NCBI GenBank assembly: GCA_000583135.1
Contig: JFBG01000047.1
Span: 1 to 37,358 of the forward strand
Length of the DNA: 37,358 nucleotides
Origin: Thioalkalivibrio sp. HK1
GTDB lineage: Bacteria > Pseudomonadota > Gammaproteobacteria > HK1
Reading direction: 5' to 3'
The notes under the pieces were generated by a model that was not told the DNA's origin, ran no database searches, and saw nothing but the letters and a program-made list of their open reading frames with translations. The stretch's first letter is position 1; every line of letters begins with the position of its first letter. A program made the position numbers and the translations under genes. Of the stretch, positions 25,714 through 34,928 are shown in pieces.

Positions 25714-27036
25714 CTAGTTCAGGGCGGTGGACGCCGCTGATTGGAGCTTGTCGCAGAGCTCTTCTATTTGGGTGTCGGTCATGGTGAAAGGTGGGGCGAT
25801 GAGGGCGTGGTCGCCTTGGTGGCCGTCGATGGTGCCTCCCATCGGGTAGCAGATCAGTTCGTTTTCGAAGGCGGCGGCTTTGAAGCGCTTGTGGCGGGCT
25901 TGGTCGGGTGGGAACGGGGTCTTGGTCTTGCGGTCGGCGACGAATTCCAAGCCGATGAAGAGGCCTCGGCCTCGGATATCGCCGATATGAGGGTGGTCGT
26001 CAAAGCGCTCGTGCAGTGCCGTCATCAATCTGCCGCCCAGATCTTTGACTCGGCCGATCAGTTGTTCGTCCAAGATCGTCTTCACCACGGCATGGGCGGC
26101 GGCGCAGGCGGTGGGATGGCCTTGATAGGTGTGGCCGTGTTGGAAAAAGCCGCTTCCGGACTCGATGGTCTTGTAGATATGCGAAGTGCATAGCATCGCT
26201 CCGATCGGCTGGTATCCGGCGCCGAGTCCTTTGGCGATGGCTAGGATATCGGGGCGCACTCGCTCGGCTTCGCAGGCGAAGAGATGGCCGGTTCGACCCA
26301 TGCCGCACATCACTTCGTCGAGGATGAGGAGAACGCCGTGGCGGTCGCAGATTTCGCGGATGCGGGTGAAATAACCGGCCACTGCGGTTACTGCCCCCAA
26401 GGTTGCGCCGACGACCGGCTCGGCGATGAAGGCCATCACGCTGTCCGGCCCCAATCGCAAGATCTCGGACTCCAGTTCATCGGCGACTCGCCGGCCGTAA
26501 TCGGCTTCGCTTTCTTCCGCTTGTCTATCGCGATAGGCATAGCAAGGGGCGATGTGGGTGGTCGGGATCAAGAGCGGGGCGAAGGCCTGCCGTCGCCATT
26601 CATTGCCGCCCGCCGCCAATGCGCCCAAGGTGTTGCCATGGTAGCTCTGCCTGCGGGCGATGACATGGCGGCGCTGGGGCATGCCGCATTCGACGAAATA
26701 CTGGCGGGCGAGTTTGAGGGCGGCTTCGATGGCTTCGGATCCGCCGGATACGAAATAGACGTGCTCGATGCCGTCGGGGGCATGGTCCGCCAAGAGGGTG
26801 GCGAGGGCTTCGGCGGGCTCGGAGCTGAAGAATCCGGTATGGGCGAATGCCAGTTTATGGAGCTGGGCGGTGATCGCATCGATGATCGCCGGATGGCCGT
26901 GTCCGAGGCAGGAAACCGCCGCGCCGCCGGATCCGTCGAAGTATCGCTTGCCGGTGGAGTCGACGATATAGCACCCCTCGCCGGCAACGGCGACGGGGTA
27001 ATCGGCTTTCATATTGCGGGGAAAGACATGGGACAT
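25714..27036 (-). CDS. Class III PLP-dependent aminotransferase
   Basis: This 440-residue fold-type I aminotransferase is of the ornithine/4-aminobutyrate type. The features are YFDGSGGAAVSCLGHGHP, SGGSEAIEAALKLARQYF (about 97-114), the YHGNTLGAL PLP-phosphate motif, the ring-binding aspartate in LLILDEVMCG (D240) and the Schiff-base lysine in AIAKGLGAGYQPIGAM (K269). It transfers an amino group between an amino acid or amine and a keto acid. The exact substrate cannot be read from sequence. It is the last gene of the operon, 15 bases after the dehydrogenase stop, which suggests use of a product or precursor of methylated-glycine breakdown. The length is full and the motifs are intact. The ribosome site before the ATG is weak. 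Confidence 0.88.
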   Translation of the reverse strand: MSHVFPRNMKADYPVAVAGEGCYIVDSTGKRYFDGSGGAAVSCLGHGHPAIIDAITAQLHKLAFAHTGFFSSEPAEALATLLADHAPDGIEHVYFVSGGSEAIEAALKLARQYFVECGMPQRRHVIARRQSYHGNTLGALAAGGNEWRRQAFAPLLIPTTHIAPCYAYRDRQAEESEADYGRRVADELESEILRLGPDSVMAFIAEPVVGATLGAVTAVAGYFTRIREICDRHGVLLILDEVMCGMGRTGHLFACEAERVRPDILAIAKGLGAGYQPIGAMLCTSHIYKTIESGSGFFQHGHTYQGHPTACAAAHAVVKTILDEQLIGRVKDLGGRLMTALHERFDDHPHIGDIRGRGLFIGLEFVADRKTKTPFPPDQARHKRFKAAAFENELICYPMGGTIDGHQGDHALIAPPFTMTDTQIEELCDKLQSAASTALN

Positions 27037-27051
27037 GGATCGGGCCTGTTT

Positions 27052-29475
27052 TCATCGAAGGGGGCGCATTCGCTTGCCTTGCGGATCGAAAAGCGCAGCG
27101 GTCGATAGGGTGCAGGCGAACGGCACTCCGGCGATATCCACTTGCACGCTCGCACCGGCGGTGATCGATGCGGTGATCGTATCGCTATCGACCAGCGCCA
27201 ATGCCACCGGGCGCCCTATCCGGTAGCCGAAGGCCGCGGAGGTGGTCTTGCCGATGTGCCGGCCGCCGGCAAGGACCGGTTCATTGCCCAGCGGGACGGC
27301 TTCGGTATCTGCAAAAGCGAGGGATACGATCCGCTTCGCCGGGGCGCCTTTTTCGGCAAGGGCCGACTTGCCGATGAAGGGTTTGTCCTTGGCCAAAGCG
27401 AACTCCAACCCGGCCATCGCCGGGGTCATGTCGGTATCGAGATCGTGGCCGTATGCCAAGAATCCCTTCTCGATTCGCATCGATGTTTGGGCAAGGGACC
27501 CGACCGGCACCGCGCCTTCGGCCTCCAAAGAAGCGAAAAGCGCCTTGGCATCGCTCGCCTTGCAGGTCAGTTCCCATCCGGCCTCGCCGACATAAGACAG
27601 CCTGGCCGCCTGCACCTCGACCGATCCGATCATGCCCTTGGCATGCGCGAAATAGCCGATGTCGTTCAGCCATCTCGCTCCGAGCGCTTGCGCAAGGGCC
27701 GGGGTTTTCGGTCCGCAAAGACCGAGCACCGCCAGATCGTCCGTGACGTCGGTGATCTCGACTTTCGCATCGGATGGGCAATGATTGCGTATCCAAGCAA
27801 GGTCTCGCTTTATCGCCTGGCTGCCCACCATCAGGCGAAAGCGGGTCGCTGCAAGGCGAAAGACGGTCAGATCGCTTTCGATTCCACCCTTTTCGTTGAG
27901 CATCAATGTGTAGCAGGCGCGATTCGATGGGCGGTCGATCCGATTCGTGCAGATGGTCTCAAGGCAGGCGAGCGCATCCGGGCCGCTGATCTCGATCTTC
28001 CCGAAACTGGAGATCTCGCTGATGCCGACGCCTTCGTGCGCCGCCGCCACTTCCGCTCCCACCTGTTCGAACCAGTCGGGGCGGGAAAAGCGCAGCGCGG
28101 GCTCTTGCGTTTTCGCGAAATACAAGGGCCGCTCGTAGCCGAATACCTGAGCGAAATGGGCGCCCTTTTCCTTCCAAACCGCATGCAGCGGCAGGGTTTT
28201 GAGATCGCGCGCGCTTTGCCACTGCCGCCCCGGGTAGGCGATTTCGTAGTGCTTGCCGAGCACCTCCGGCACCCGCGCGATCAGTGCTTGGGCGCTGTTC
28301 ACCGATGCATCGAAGCGTTTGGGGTCCGCCTCGTGCAGATCCATCGGCGGGGCGCCGTGAACGATGGTGTGCGCCAGCGCCATGCCCGCTCCGCCGCCGG
28401 TGGCGACCCCCACCGAGTTCATTCCGCAGCCCAGGAAGAGGCCGCGGGTTTCGGCCGCCTCGCCGAGGAGGAAACCGCCGTCGGGGGTGAAACTCTCCGG
28501 GCCGTTCAAAAGCATCTTCGCTTCGACCTCGGCAAGACACGGAAGCCGGTGGAGGGCGTTTTGCATCATCGGCTCGAAATGATCCCAGTCCTCGTCGAGG
28601 AGTCCGAAGGAGAAATCGGGGCCGAGTCGATCCGGATCGATCGGCTTGCCCATCGGCTCGAAGCAACCGACCAGCAAGCCGCCGGAATCGTCGCGGATAT
28701 AAAGATGGCCGTCGTGATCGGATAGGGTCGGCAAATTGCCCTCGGTGCCGGGCACCGCCTTGGTCAGGAGGTAGAAATGCTCGCAGGGCCAGACCGGTAC
28801 CTCGACATTGGCCATCGCCGCCACGCTCCGGCTCCAAAGGCCGGTGCACAGCGCCACCGCATCGGTCCGGATCGGGCCGCGATCGGTTTCGACACCGCGG
28901 ATCCGACCGGATTCGGTGTGGATGCCGATGACGCCGGTATCCTCGAAGATTCGCGCACCGCCGGCACGCGCGCCTTTGACGAGCGCGGCGCATAGATCGG
29001 AGGGACCCACCCGACCGTCATCCGGCGACCAGACCGCACCCACGATGTCGCTTGCGTTCATCAGCGGCCAGCGCTCGGCCGCCTCCTCGGTCGAGATGGT
29101 ATCGGCCCGAACGCCGAAGAGCCCGGCGAGGGCCGCTTGGCGGCGGATGTGGATCATCCGATCGGCGTTGGTGGCGATCGACAACGACCCTTTGCCGATC
29201 CAACCGACCTGCTGACCGGTTTCCTCCTCCAAGCGGGAGTAGAGATCGATCGAATAGCGCACCAAGTCGGTGAGGTTGCGGGTGGAGCGCAGCGCCCGCA
29301 CTTGGGCCGCCGAATGCCAAGTGGTGCCGGAGGTCAGTTTGTTGCGCTCGAGCAAAACCGCATCGGATACGCCGCTCTTTGCAAGGTGGTAGGCGGTGGA
29401 GCAGCCCATGACCCCGCCGCCGATGACGACGACGGAAGCATGGGAAGGTAAGGTTCGTTCGACTTCGGCGCTCAT
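27052..29475 (-). CDS. Dimethylglycine/sarcosine dehydrogenase-like flavoprotein
   Basis: An 807-residue two-part enzyme. The N-terminal FAD-dependent oxidoreductase (DAO) domain has VVVIGGGVMGCSTAYHLAK at 15-33 and the covalent-flavin histidine context SGTTWHSAAQ (H54). An FAO_M bridge follows, then a GcvT-like tetrahydrofolate-binding domain (about 430-700: SSFGKIEISGPDAL, then LSYVGEAGWELTCKA) and a GcvT C-terminal barrel. Family members remove N-methyl groups from dimethylglycine or sarcosine, passing the one-carbon unit to tetrahydrofolate and electrons to a carrier such as ETF. Substrate choice is not certain. Its ATG overlaps the stop of the upstream paralogue (ATGA) and the aminotransferase follows 15 bases downstream, so the three form one transcript. 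Confidence 0.9.
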   Translation of the reverse strand: MSAEVERTLPSHASVVVIGGGVMGCSTAYHLAKSGVSDAVLLERNKLTSGTTWHSAAQVRALRSTRNLTDLVRYSIDLYSRLEEETGQQVGWIGKGSLSIATNADRMIHIRRQAALAGLFGVRADTISTEEAAERWPLMNASDIVGAVWSPDDGRVGPSDLCAALVKGARAGGARIFEDTGVIGIHTESGRIRGVETDRGPIRTDAVALCTGLWSRSVAAMANVEVPVWPCEHFYLLTKAVPGTEGNLPTLSDHDGHLYIRDDSGGLLVGCFEPMGKPIDPDRLGPDFSFGLLDEDWDHFEPMMQNALHRLPCLAEVEAKMLLNGPESFTPDGGFLLGEAAETRGLFLGCGMNSVGVATGGGAGMALAHTIVHGAPPMDLHEADPKRFDASVNSAQALIARVPEVLGKHYEIAYPGRQWQSARDLKTLPLHAVWKEKGAHFAQVFGYERPLYFAKTQEPALRFSRPDWFEQVGAEVAAAHEGVGISEISSFGKIEISGPDALACLETICTNRIDRPSNRACYTLMLNEKGGIESDLTVFRLAATRFRLMVGSQAIKRDLAWIRNHCPSDAKVEITDVTDDLAVLGLCGPKTPALAQALGARWLNDIGYFAHAKGMIGSVEVQAARLSYVGEAGWELTCKASDAKALFASLEAEGAVPVGSLAQTSMRIEKGFLAYGHDLDTDMTPAMAGLEFALAKDKPFIGKSALAEKGAPAKRIVSLAFADTEAVPLGNEPVLAGGRHIGKTTSAAFGYRIGRPVALALVDSDTITASITAGASVQVDIAGVPFACTLSTAALFDPQGKRMRPLR

Positions 29476-31886
29476 CCTTTCAGTCTCTCGTTTTTAGGGT
29501 CGTAGACCGGATCGGAGACGACCACCGCCTTGTGGTTCTGCAAGAGGATCTGCACTTTGAGAACGGTACCGATCTGCGCCGATTCTGCGCGGTCGATCCA
29601 AGCGATCGCAAGCATCCGGCCGCTGCGCCAACCCATCCCGCCCGAGGTGATCCGGCCGACCATCGCTCCCTTCGCCATCACCGGCTCCGTCCCCCAGCAT
29701 GGCGGGGCGGCGGGATCGATATCCAGGGTCACGAGGCGTTCGGGGCGAGGCGCCAAGCGTTCTCGATCCACGGCGGCGCGGCCGATATAGTCCTTGGTTT
29801 TCGAGCAAAAGCGTAAAAGACCCGCAACTTGCGGGCTCGTCTCGGTGGTCAGCTCCGCACCCCAGCTACGATATCCCTTCTCCAGCCTGAGCATGCCCAT
29901 CGCCCGCGATCCGAAAAGGGCAAGCCCGTGCTTTTCACCTTCGTCCATCAGGGCATCGAACAAGGCTTTTTGTTCGGATATCGGGCAATACAGCTCCCAG
30001 CCGAGTTCGCCCGAATAAGAGATGCGAAGCGCCCTGCAAGACACGCCGCCGATGCGAACGGTGCGCGAGGTCATGAAGGGGAAGTTATCGAACGCCCCAT
30101 CGGAAAGTCGGTTGAGAAGATCGCGGGAACAAGGGCCTGCGATGCCGAGCACCGATACCTGATCGGTGATATCTTCGATCTTGACATCGAAGCCGGTGGC
30201 ATGAGTGTCCATCCAACGACGATATCGAGCCACGGCAAGGGTCGGGCCGACGCAATGGAAACGACCATCGCCGCTGTTTTCTATCGTGATATCCCCCAAT
30301 ATGCCACCCCGCTCGTTCAAAAGCAGCGACAACGCCACCTTGCCCGGCTCCCCCGGTACCCTCGCCGAGCCGATGTGATCGAGAAAGGCCTTGGCGTGCG
30401 CCCCCGTGATATGAAACTTGCCGTAACCGGACATCTGCGACAAGCCGCATCGGTCGGCCAGGGCCTTGGCCTCGTTGCCCACATGCTCCCACCAGTTGGG
30501 ACGCTGAAAATCGGGCTTATCTTCGGGCGAAACTCCGGTCGGTGCATACCATAACGGGCGCTCATGGCCGGCGATCTGCCCCATCACCGCGCCATGGGCC
30601 AGCAGGTCTTGGTGGATCGGGGTGGTCTTCAAATCTCTTCCGGTCTTGCGCTCGATCCCCGGGTAGATCAGCTCGTAGCGGATCGGCAGGATCTCGCGGG
30701 TGCGCTCGCGGGCGAATTCGGGGGTGGCCCAATCCCCGAAACGAGCCACGTCGATGAAGTGCAGATCCAGCTCCGGCTCTCCCTCCAATATCCACTGGCT
30801 CATCGCCAAGCCGATCCCGCCGCCTTGGGCGATGCCGCCCAAAAAGCCGCAAGCGACGAAGAAGCCGGGGATGCCGGGCACCGGTCCGATCATCGGGCGT
30901 CCGTCGGGGGAAAAACTGATCGCACCGTTGACCCCGCGTTTGATGCCGGTGGTCGCCAGTGCCGGTACGCGGTGGAAGATCGCGCTTAGGCCATCGCTCA
31001 GGCGATCGAAAATCATCTTCGAACAACTCCTGCCCGAAAGACCATGGCGCGCGAGAATCGCCCCAAGCCACCCGACAGTCCCGCTCCCACGGGCCGAGCA
31101 AGAGCCCTTGCCCCTCCTGACGCAGGTAGTATTGGCTATCGCAGTCGCGAATCATCGGCAACTCGTCATCCAGATCTGCGATCGCCGGCATCGTCTCCGT
31201 CACCAGATATTGATGCTCCATATTGGTGATGGGTAAGGTCGCTCCCACCATCTCGGCAACCTCGCCGGACCAAAAACCTGCGCAGTTGACGAGGATCTCG
31301 CATTCGAACGTCTCTTCGCCGGCATAAAGGCGCCAATGGCCCGATGACAGGCGGTCGATGCGCTCGACCTGCACATTGCGGCGGATGCGGGCGCCGTATC
31401 GACGCGCCCCGGCCGCCAAGCCCATGGTCACGGAATGCGGATCGACATAGCCTTCATCGGGATCCCATGCTCCGCCTTCGAGATCGTCGACATTCAAAAG
31501 GGGATGTTTGGCCTTGATCTCTTGGGCAGAAACCAGTTCGTATTCCAGCCCCAAGGCACGGAATTTGCCGGCCAAGTGCTTGAACTCCTCCATCCGCTCC
31601 TTCGTCCGGGCCAAAAAGAAACCGCCGACGACATGGCTATCGACCTCCTGCCCCACCTCCTCGACCAGCCCCTCGTAAAGACGAAGCGAATAGGCCTGTA
31701 AGGCCGATAGATTGGCGTAGGCGCTTTGCGTATGCACATTGCCCGCAGCATGCCAAGTCGCCCCCGCCCCCAGTCGCGCCGCTCCAATAACAGGGCATCG
31801 CGTTCCCCCGCCTTGGCCAAGTGATAGGCGATGGACACCCCGACGATTCCACCGCCGATGACGACGATGCGTGCATGGGTCGTCAC
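29472..31886 (-). pseudogene. Paralogous dimethylglycine dehydrogenase-like gene with two compensating frameshifts
   Basis: From a GTG at 31886 (AAGGAG 8 bases upstream) the product begins TTHARIVVIGGGIVGVSIAY. Near 31780 one base is missing: restoring it turns the sequence into LLLERRRLGAGATWHAAG, the family motif with the flavin-linked histidine. The homology then continues in a second frame (NVHTQSAYANLSALQAYS to PWSFGQELFEDDF). Near 31008 a run of four T has one too many, after which homology returns to the first frame (DRLSDGLSAIFHRVPALATT). With both fixed the protein has about 804 residues, the same as its neighbour, including the GcvT domains (SGYGKFHITGAHAK, LRISYSGELGWELYC). Either a recent pseudogene or two sequencing errors. 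It is the first gene of the operon. Confidence 0.85.
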
Positions 31887-32317
31887 GTCGCTCTCCTTTG
31901 CGCTCTTGCAGGGTCAACCTTGATCCATGCCCTCATACCCCTTTCCCTCGGCTTCGTTATCCGCGATCATGAAATCGAGCGGTATGAGGGCTCGCAGCCG
32001 GCCGCATCCGAGCGGATTCGAATCGGCCGGCGATAACCGCTTGGGCGGCATCATAATATCGATCTTTCTGTTTCCAATCATCGAGGGGAGATTAAAAATC
32101 ACGCGGTGGGGTCCGCCCGGGGATTTTGTCCGATCCCCCCTTTAAGAGCGCTCACGCCGGTGTCGGCGTGCCCATCGAGGTCGATTGATGGTCGATCCTC
32201 GAAAAGCGTGGATGGGGATGGAAGAAAAAAACCCTGCGAGAGCGGGAGGGCAAGCGAGGGCTATCGAACCCGGCAGGCCGAAACCCGCTTCGGATCTTTG
32301 AACGAGAAACGAAAACC
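31887..32317. other. Divergent control region between the dehydrogenase operon and the ankyrin gene
   Basis: About 430 bases without a credible gene. It contains the paired leader at 31929-31991 and a GGGGAT/ATCCCC hairpin near 32119-32139. Promoters for both flanking transcripts should lie here, but none is a convincing consensus. Confidence 0.4.
31929..31991 (-). promoter_or_regulatory. Candidate structured RNA leader of the dehydrogenase operon
   Basis: GCCCTCATACC and GGTATGAGGGC form a perfect 11-bp stem closing a 41-base loop, ending 43 bases before the start codon. Part of the loop can pair further (CGAT and ATCG around CATGAA). It does not show the glycine riboswitch core I know. It could be a riboswitch, an attenuator or simply a DNA inverted repeat bound by a regulator. 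Confidence 0.4.
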
Positions 32318-33535
32318 ATGAAACCAGCGATCATTGCATCCATCTTTATATTCACGATCGGCACCGCCGCCGAGGCGACGCCTTTGCACTATGCGGCGGA
32401 GAAAAACAATGCTTATGCCGTTCAAAGGCTGATCGACGCCGGAGCGGATATCGAAAGTATCGACAAAAATGGCGGCACTCCCTTGCATGTTGCGGCTTGG
32501 TATGATTCCGTTGCCGCCGCCCGCATGCTGATTCATGCCGGAGCGAACCTCGAGATCAAAGAAAAAGAGGGCGACACACCCTTGCATGAGGCAGCGTATT
32601 GGAACTCGGTCGGTGTCGCCAATGTGCTGATCTCAGCCGGTGCGGATATCGAAGCCAAGACGGATATCACGGCGGTCAACGATGGCGGCACAGCTTTGCA
32701 CGGAGCGGCTCATTGGAACTCGGTCGATGTCGTCCGTTTGCTGATCGCGATGGGTGCCGATATCGAGGCACAAGATAACAATGGCCACACGCCTTTACAC
32801 TATGCAGCGTCGAAAAAAGATGCTGCCATCGCCGCCCGCATACTCATCGAAGCCGGGGCGAATATCGAAGCGAAAGACGAACACGGCGATACGCCCTTGC
32901 ATAATTCGGCATACTGGAATTCCGTTACCGTTACTCGTTTACTGCTCAATGCCGGTGCCGATGTCAAGGCAATAACCGAAAACGATAGTACGCCCCTGCA
33001 CGGCGCGGCTTGGTACGACTCGGTCGACTCCGCTCGAGCGCTGATCGACGCCGGTGCCGATATCGATGCGATCGACAAAAACAACGGTACACCCTTGCAT
33101 ATCGCGGCTCGATACAATTTCGCCGAGACTACCCGTATGCTGCTCGATGCCGGGGCTGATATCGAAGCGAAAAACAAAAAGGACGATGAAACGCCTTTGC
33201 ATGTCGCGGCTCGATATAACTCCGGCACCGTTGCCCGCATGCTGATCGAAGGCAAAGCCGAGGTCGAGGCGAAAAACGAAGATGGCAACACGCCCTTGCA
33301 TATCGCAGCGAAAGAAAACGCCCCGCTCGTCGCCCGCTTGCTGATCGAATCCGGGGTCGATATCGAAGAGAAGAATGACCGAGATCTTACGCCTTGGGAG
33401 GTCGCCGCCAACGAAAACGCCACCGCCGTCTTCCGCGTGCTGACCGAAGCCAAGGGCAAATGCATCGGCAAGCGATGCTTGGGGAATTTTCCCTCCAAGC
33501 CCACCGATGAATCCCCCAAGGAGCGGGCGCTTTGA
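32318..33535 (+). CDS. Exported ankyrin-repeat protein with 11 repeats
   Basis: A 405-residue protein with a 20-residue signal peptide (KPAIIASIFIFTIGTAAEA, signal peptidase I site AEA) followed at once by ankyrin repeats of about 33 residues of the form TPLHxAAxxNSxxxxRxLIxAGADIEAK. I count 11 repeats, the last degenerate (TPWEVAANENATAVFRVL). Repeat 3 carries a five-residue insertion. The tail is short, with KCIGKRC, cysteines that could form a disulfide outside the cytoplasm. The repeats should form a curved solenoid for binding another protein, most likely in the periplasm. A weak ribosome site (GAGAAACG) precedes the ATG. There is no operon partner, and the function and ligand are unknown. 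A second secreted ankyrin protein lies at 17214-17975. Confidence 0.85.
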   Translation: MKPAIIASIFIFTIGTAAEATPLHYAAEKNNAYAVQRLIDAGADIESIDKNGGTPLHVAAWYDSVAAARMLIHAGANLEIKEKEGDTPLHEAAYWNSVGVANVLISAGADIEAKTDITAVNDGGTALHGAAHWNSVDVVRLLIAMGADIEAQDNNGHTPLHYAASKKDAAIAARILIEAGANIEAKDEHGDTPLHNSAYWNSVTVTRLLLNAGADVKAITENDSTPLHGAAWYDSVDSARALIDAGADIDAIDKNNGTPLHIAARYNFAETTRMLLDAGADIEAKNKKDDETPLHVAARYNSGTVARMLIEGKAEVEAKNEDGNTPLHIAAKENAPLVARLLIESGVDIEEKNDRDLTPWEVAANENATAVFRVLTEAKGKCIGKRCLGNFPSKPTDESPKERAL

Positions 33536-33601
33536 TGATCCGAAATCGGGTATGGCGCTATATGCAGGAAAGCGATGAGTAGTATTGAATGTTGGCCAAT
33601 C

Positions 33602-33657
33602 AAAAAAACTCTCTCGATGCGATATTGCGGATGATAGTCGGTTGTTTCATCGAGAGA
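33602..33657 (-). terminator. Minus-strand hairpin followed by a T-run
   Basis: On the minus strand TCTCTCGATG and CATCGAGAGA make a 10-bp stem (loop 28 bases) followed directly by GTTTTTTTG, the layout of an intrinsic terminator. No minus-strand gene lies to its right, so either it ends an unseen RNA or it is incidental. Confidence 0.45.
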
Positions 33658-33731
33658 ATCGGCGTAAGATATCCCCTCTTCGACATCTGATTTGTAGTAT
33701 CGACCAGACACCTACCCCTCGGAGGTAAATC

Positions 33732-33983
33732 ATGGCAACCAAGAGATATAAGCATCCCGACACCGAGCATATCGAAGAGTACGACCTTGCTTGGCTTTGG
33801 ACACTCCTCTTCGGGGTTTTTTACTTTGCCGTCAAAGGTATTTGGACCCACGCCATAGTGGGGCTGGCTCTCGCTTTTATAACCTTCGGCTTATCATGGT
33901 TCATCTATCCGTTCTTTGCCGATAAGATCGTGGATAATCACCTACGCAAGCAAGGATACAGGCCGCTTCCGAGCGAATCTTAA
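33732..33983 (+). CDS. Small two-helix membrane protein (DUF2628-like)
   Basis: An 83-residue protein with a short soluble start (TKRYKHPDTEHIEEYDLAW) and two hydrophobic helices (about 22-38 WTLLFGVFYFAVKGIW and 42-62 IVGLALAFITFGLSWFIY), ending with a basic tail (DNHLRKQGYRP). The pattern of an N-terminal peptide followed by FGxFYFxxKGxWxHA and an FxSWFIYPFFA motif recalls the widespread small DUF2628-type membrane proteins of proteobacteria. GGAGG lies 7 bases before the ATG, so translation is well supported. No function is known. It stands alone between an ankyrin gene and the coiled-coil array. Confidence 0.8.
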   Translation: MATKRYKHPDTEHIEEYDLAWLWTLLFGVFYFAVKGIWTHAIVGLALAFITFGLSWFIYPFFADKIVDNHLRKQGYRPLPSES

Positions 33984-34198
33984 GGAGAGCGAATCGGATC
34001 GGGATTGTCTCCCGGTGCGTTCCTATTCGTCACTCCTGATTGGCAGCCATCGCACCCGCCGTGGCGCACCGGGGTTATCGGGGCACTCCATACAAGGTCG
34101 AGCGGCGATTTGGATTTCATCCATTTCGTCGCTTTTGAACTGGCAAGGATGCGCTTGATTTCGATGGCCGCCGGCGAGATTCATTAGGAGAGTCAGCG
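33984..34198. other. Intergenic region with leader repeat, copy 1
   Basis: Holds the conserved leader of the coiled-coil family at its 3' end (34149-34198). The rest contains no credible gene. Confidence 0.4.
34149..34198 (+). repeat. Conserved leader of the coiled-coil gene family, copy 1
   Basis: The sequence from ATGCGCTTGATTTCG to the start codon is almost identical to 36711-36760. It contains a 12-codon frame (MRLISMAAGEIH) whose TAG stop merges into the GGAG ribosome site of the next gene. It is either a coupled upstream ORF or a conserved 5' UTR. Confidence 0.55.
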
Positions 34199-34465
34199 AT
34201 GAACAACGAGAAGAACGGGATTGACATGGAGACGGAGCAGGCTCGTCAACGCTTCATCGTCGCCGTCGAACAGGCCATTGAACGGACCGTCGAGCAGGCC
34301 GTCACCAAAGCCTTCAAGCAAATCGTCAACCCCAGATTCGACGAGATGGATCATAAGATGGACAAGCTCCGTACCGATATGCGAATCGCCATCAGCGAAA
34401 GTGATGCCGATCGATTGAGGGGACCCATTACGATATCGGGCTCAGAACCCGAACATCGGCTTTAG
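34199..34465 (+). pseudogene. Coiled-coil protein paralogue 1, membrane anchor lost by frameshift
   Basis: An 88-residue frame beginning MNNEKNGIDMETEQARQRF, then EQAIERTVEQAVTKAFKQIV and NPRFDEMDHKMDKLRTDMR, clearly paralogous to the protein at 36761-37144. After RLRGPITISG the frame diverges and ends. In another frame the DNA continues as IGFRSAITVGGLISS, matching the tail-anchor segment of the paralogue (FGSAIAIGVSSIM). An indel of a few bases near 34440 therefore removed the membrane anchor. A soluble truncated form may still be made. GGAG precedes the ATG. Confidence 0.65.
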
Positions 34466-34928
34466 AAGCGCGATCACGGTCGGGGGCTTGATATCATCGA
34501 GTAGGTAGGACTCATCGACGAATCGATCACTCTTCCAGGATATGTAAGAAGACGTGTCGGTACTGATGCGAGATATCGAGTGTATTGCCGAACGGATATA
34601 AAAAATGCACCCTACCACTTAGCGGGAGCGTCGATGGCGGGGATGGGGATGGGGAGATCGATCAGGAGAGCCTTTGTCGTTGGGGCTACGGCCTGATAAC
34701 CCCAACCGGAATACTTGGCGCAGACGATTTAGGCGCAAATGAAATAACGATATTGAGAAAGGACGAGATCGCGTTATCGATGTTGGACGGACAAGGCCGC
34801 TTTTCGTGGAACTTCTCGCGCAAACTTCGGATTGGGAGGGGTAAAGTATCCCGATCCGAGTCGGGGATCGCTGGCCCCTTGGACCTCGGTTCGGGTTCGG
34901 TTCATGATCGGTGAAGGGTGAGCGATCG
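34466..34928. other. Intergenic region upstream of the acyl-CoA ligase
   Basis: About 460 bases. It begins with the frameshifted remains of paralogue 1 (to about 34500), has a small GGGGAT triple repeat near 34636 and a CCCGA-TCGGG inverted repeat near 34853. A 109-codon frame starting at a TTG (34585) has no recognisable product and is not called. Confidence 0.4.

Noticed and set aside
27142..28725. 527-codon plus-strand frame
   Set aside because: It is the antisense of the dimethylglycine dehydrogenase gene, kept open by its codon bias. The minus-strand product has full family motifs.
31929..31991. Glycine riboswitch as the explanation for the paired leader
   Set aside because: The conserved glycine-aptamer core sequences are not visible, so only a generic structured leader is claimed.
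34585..34914. 109-codon plus-strand frame before the acyl-CoA ligase
   Set aside because: It begins at a TTG without ribosome site and has biased Gly/Asp composition from a small DNA repeat. No homology was recognised.
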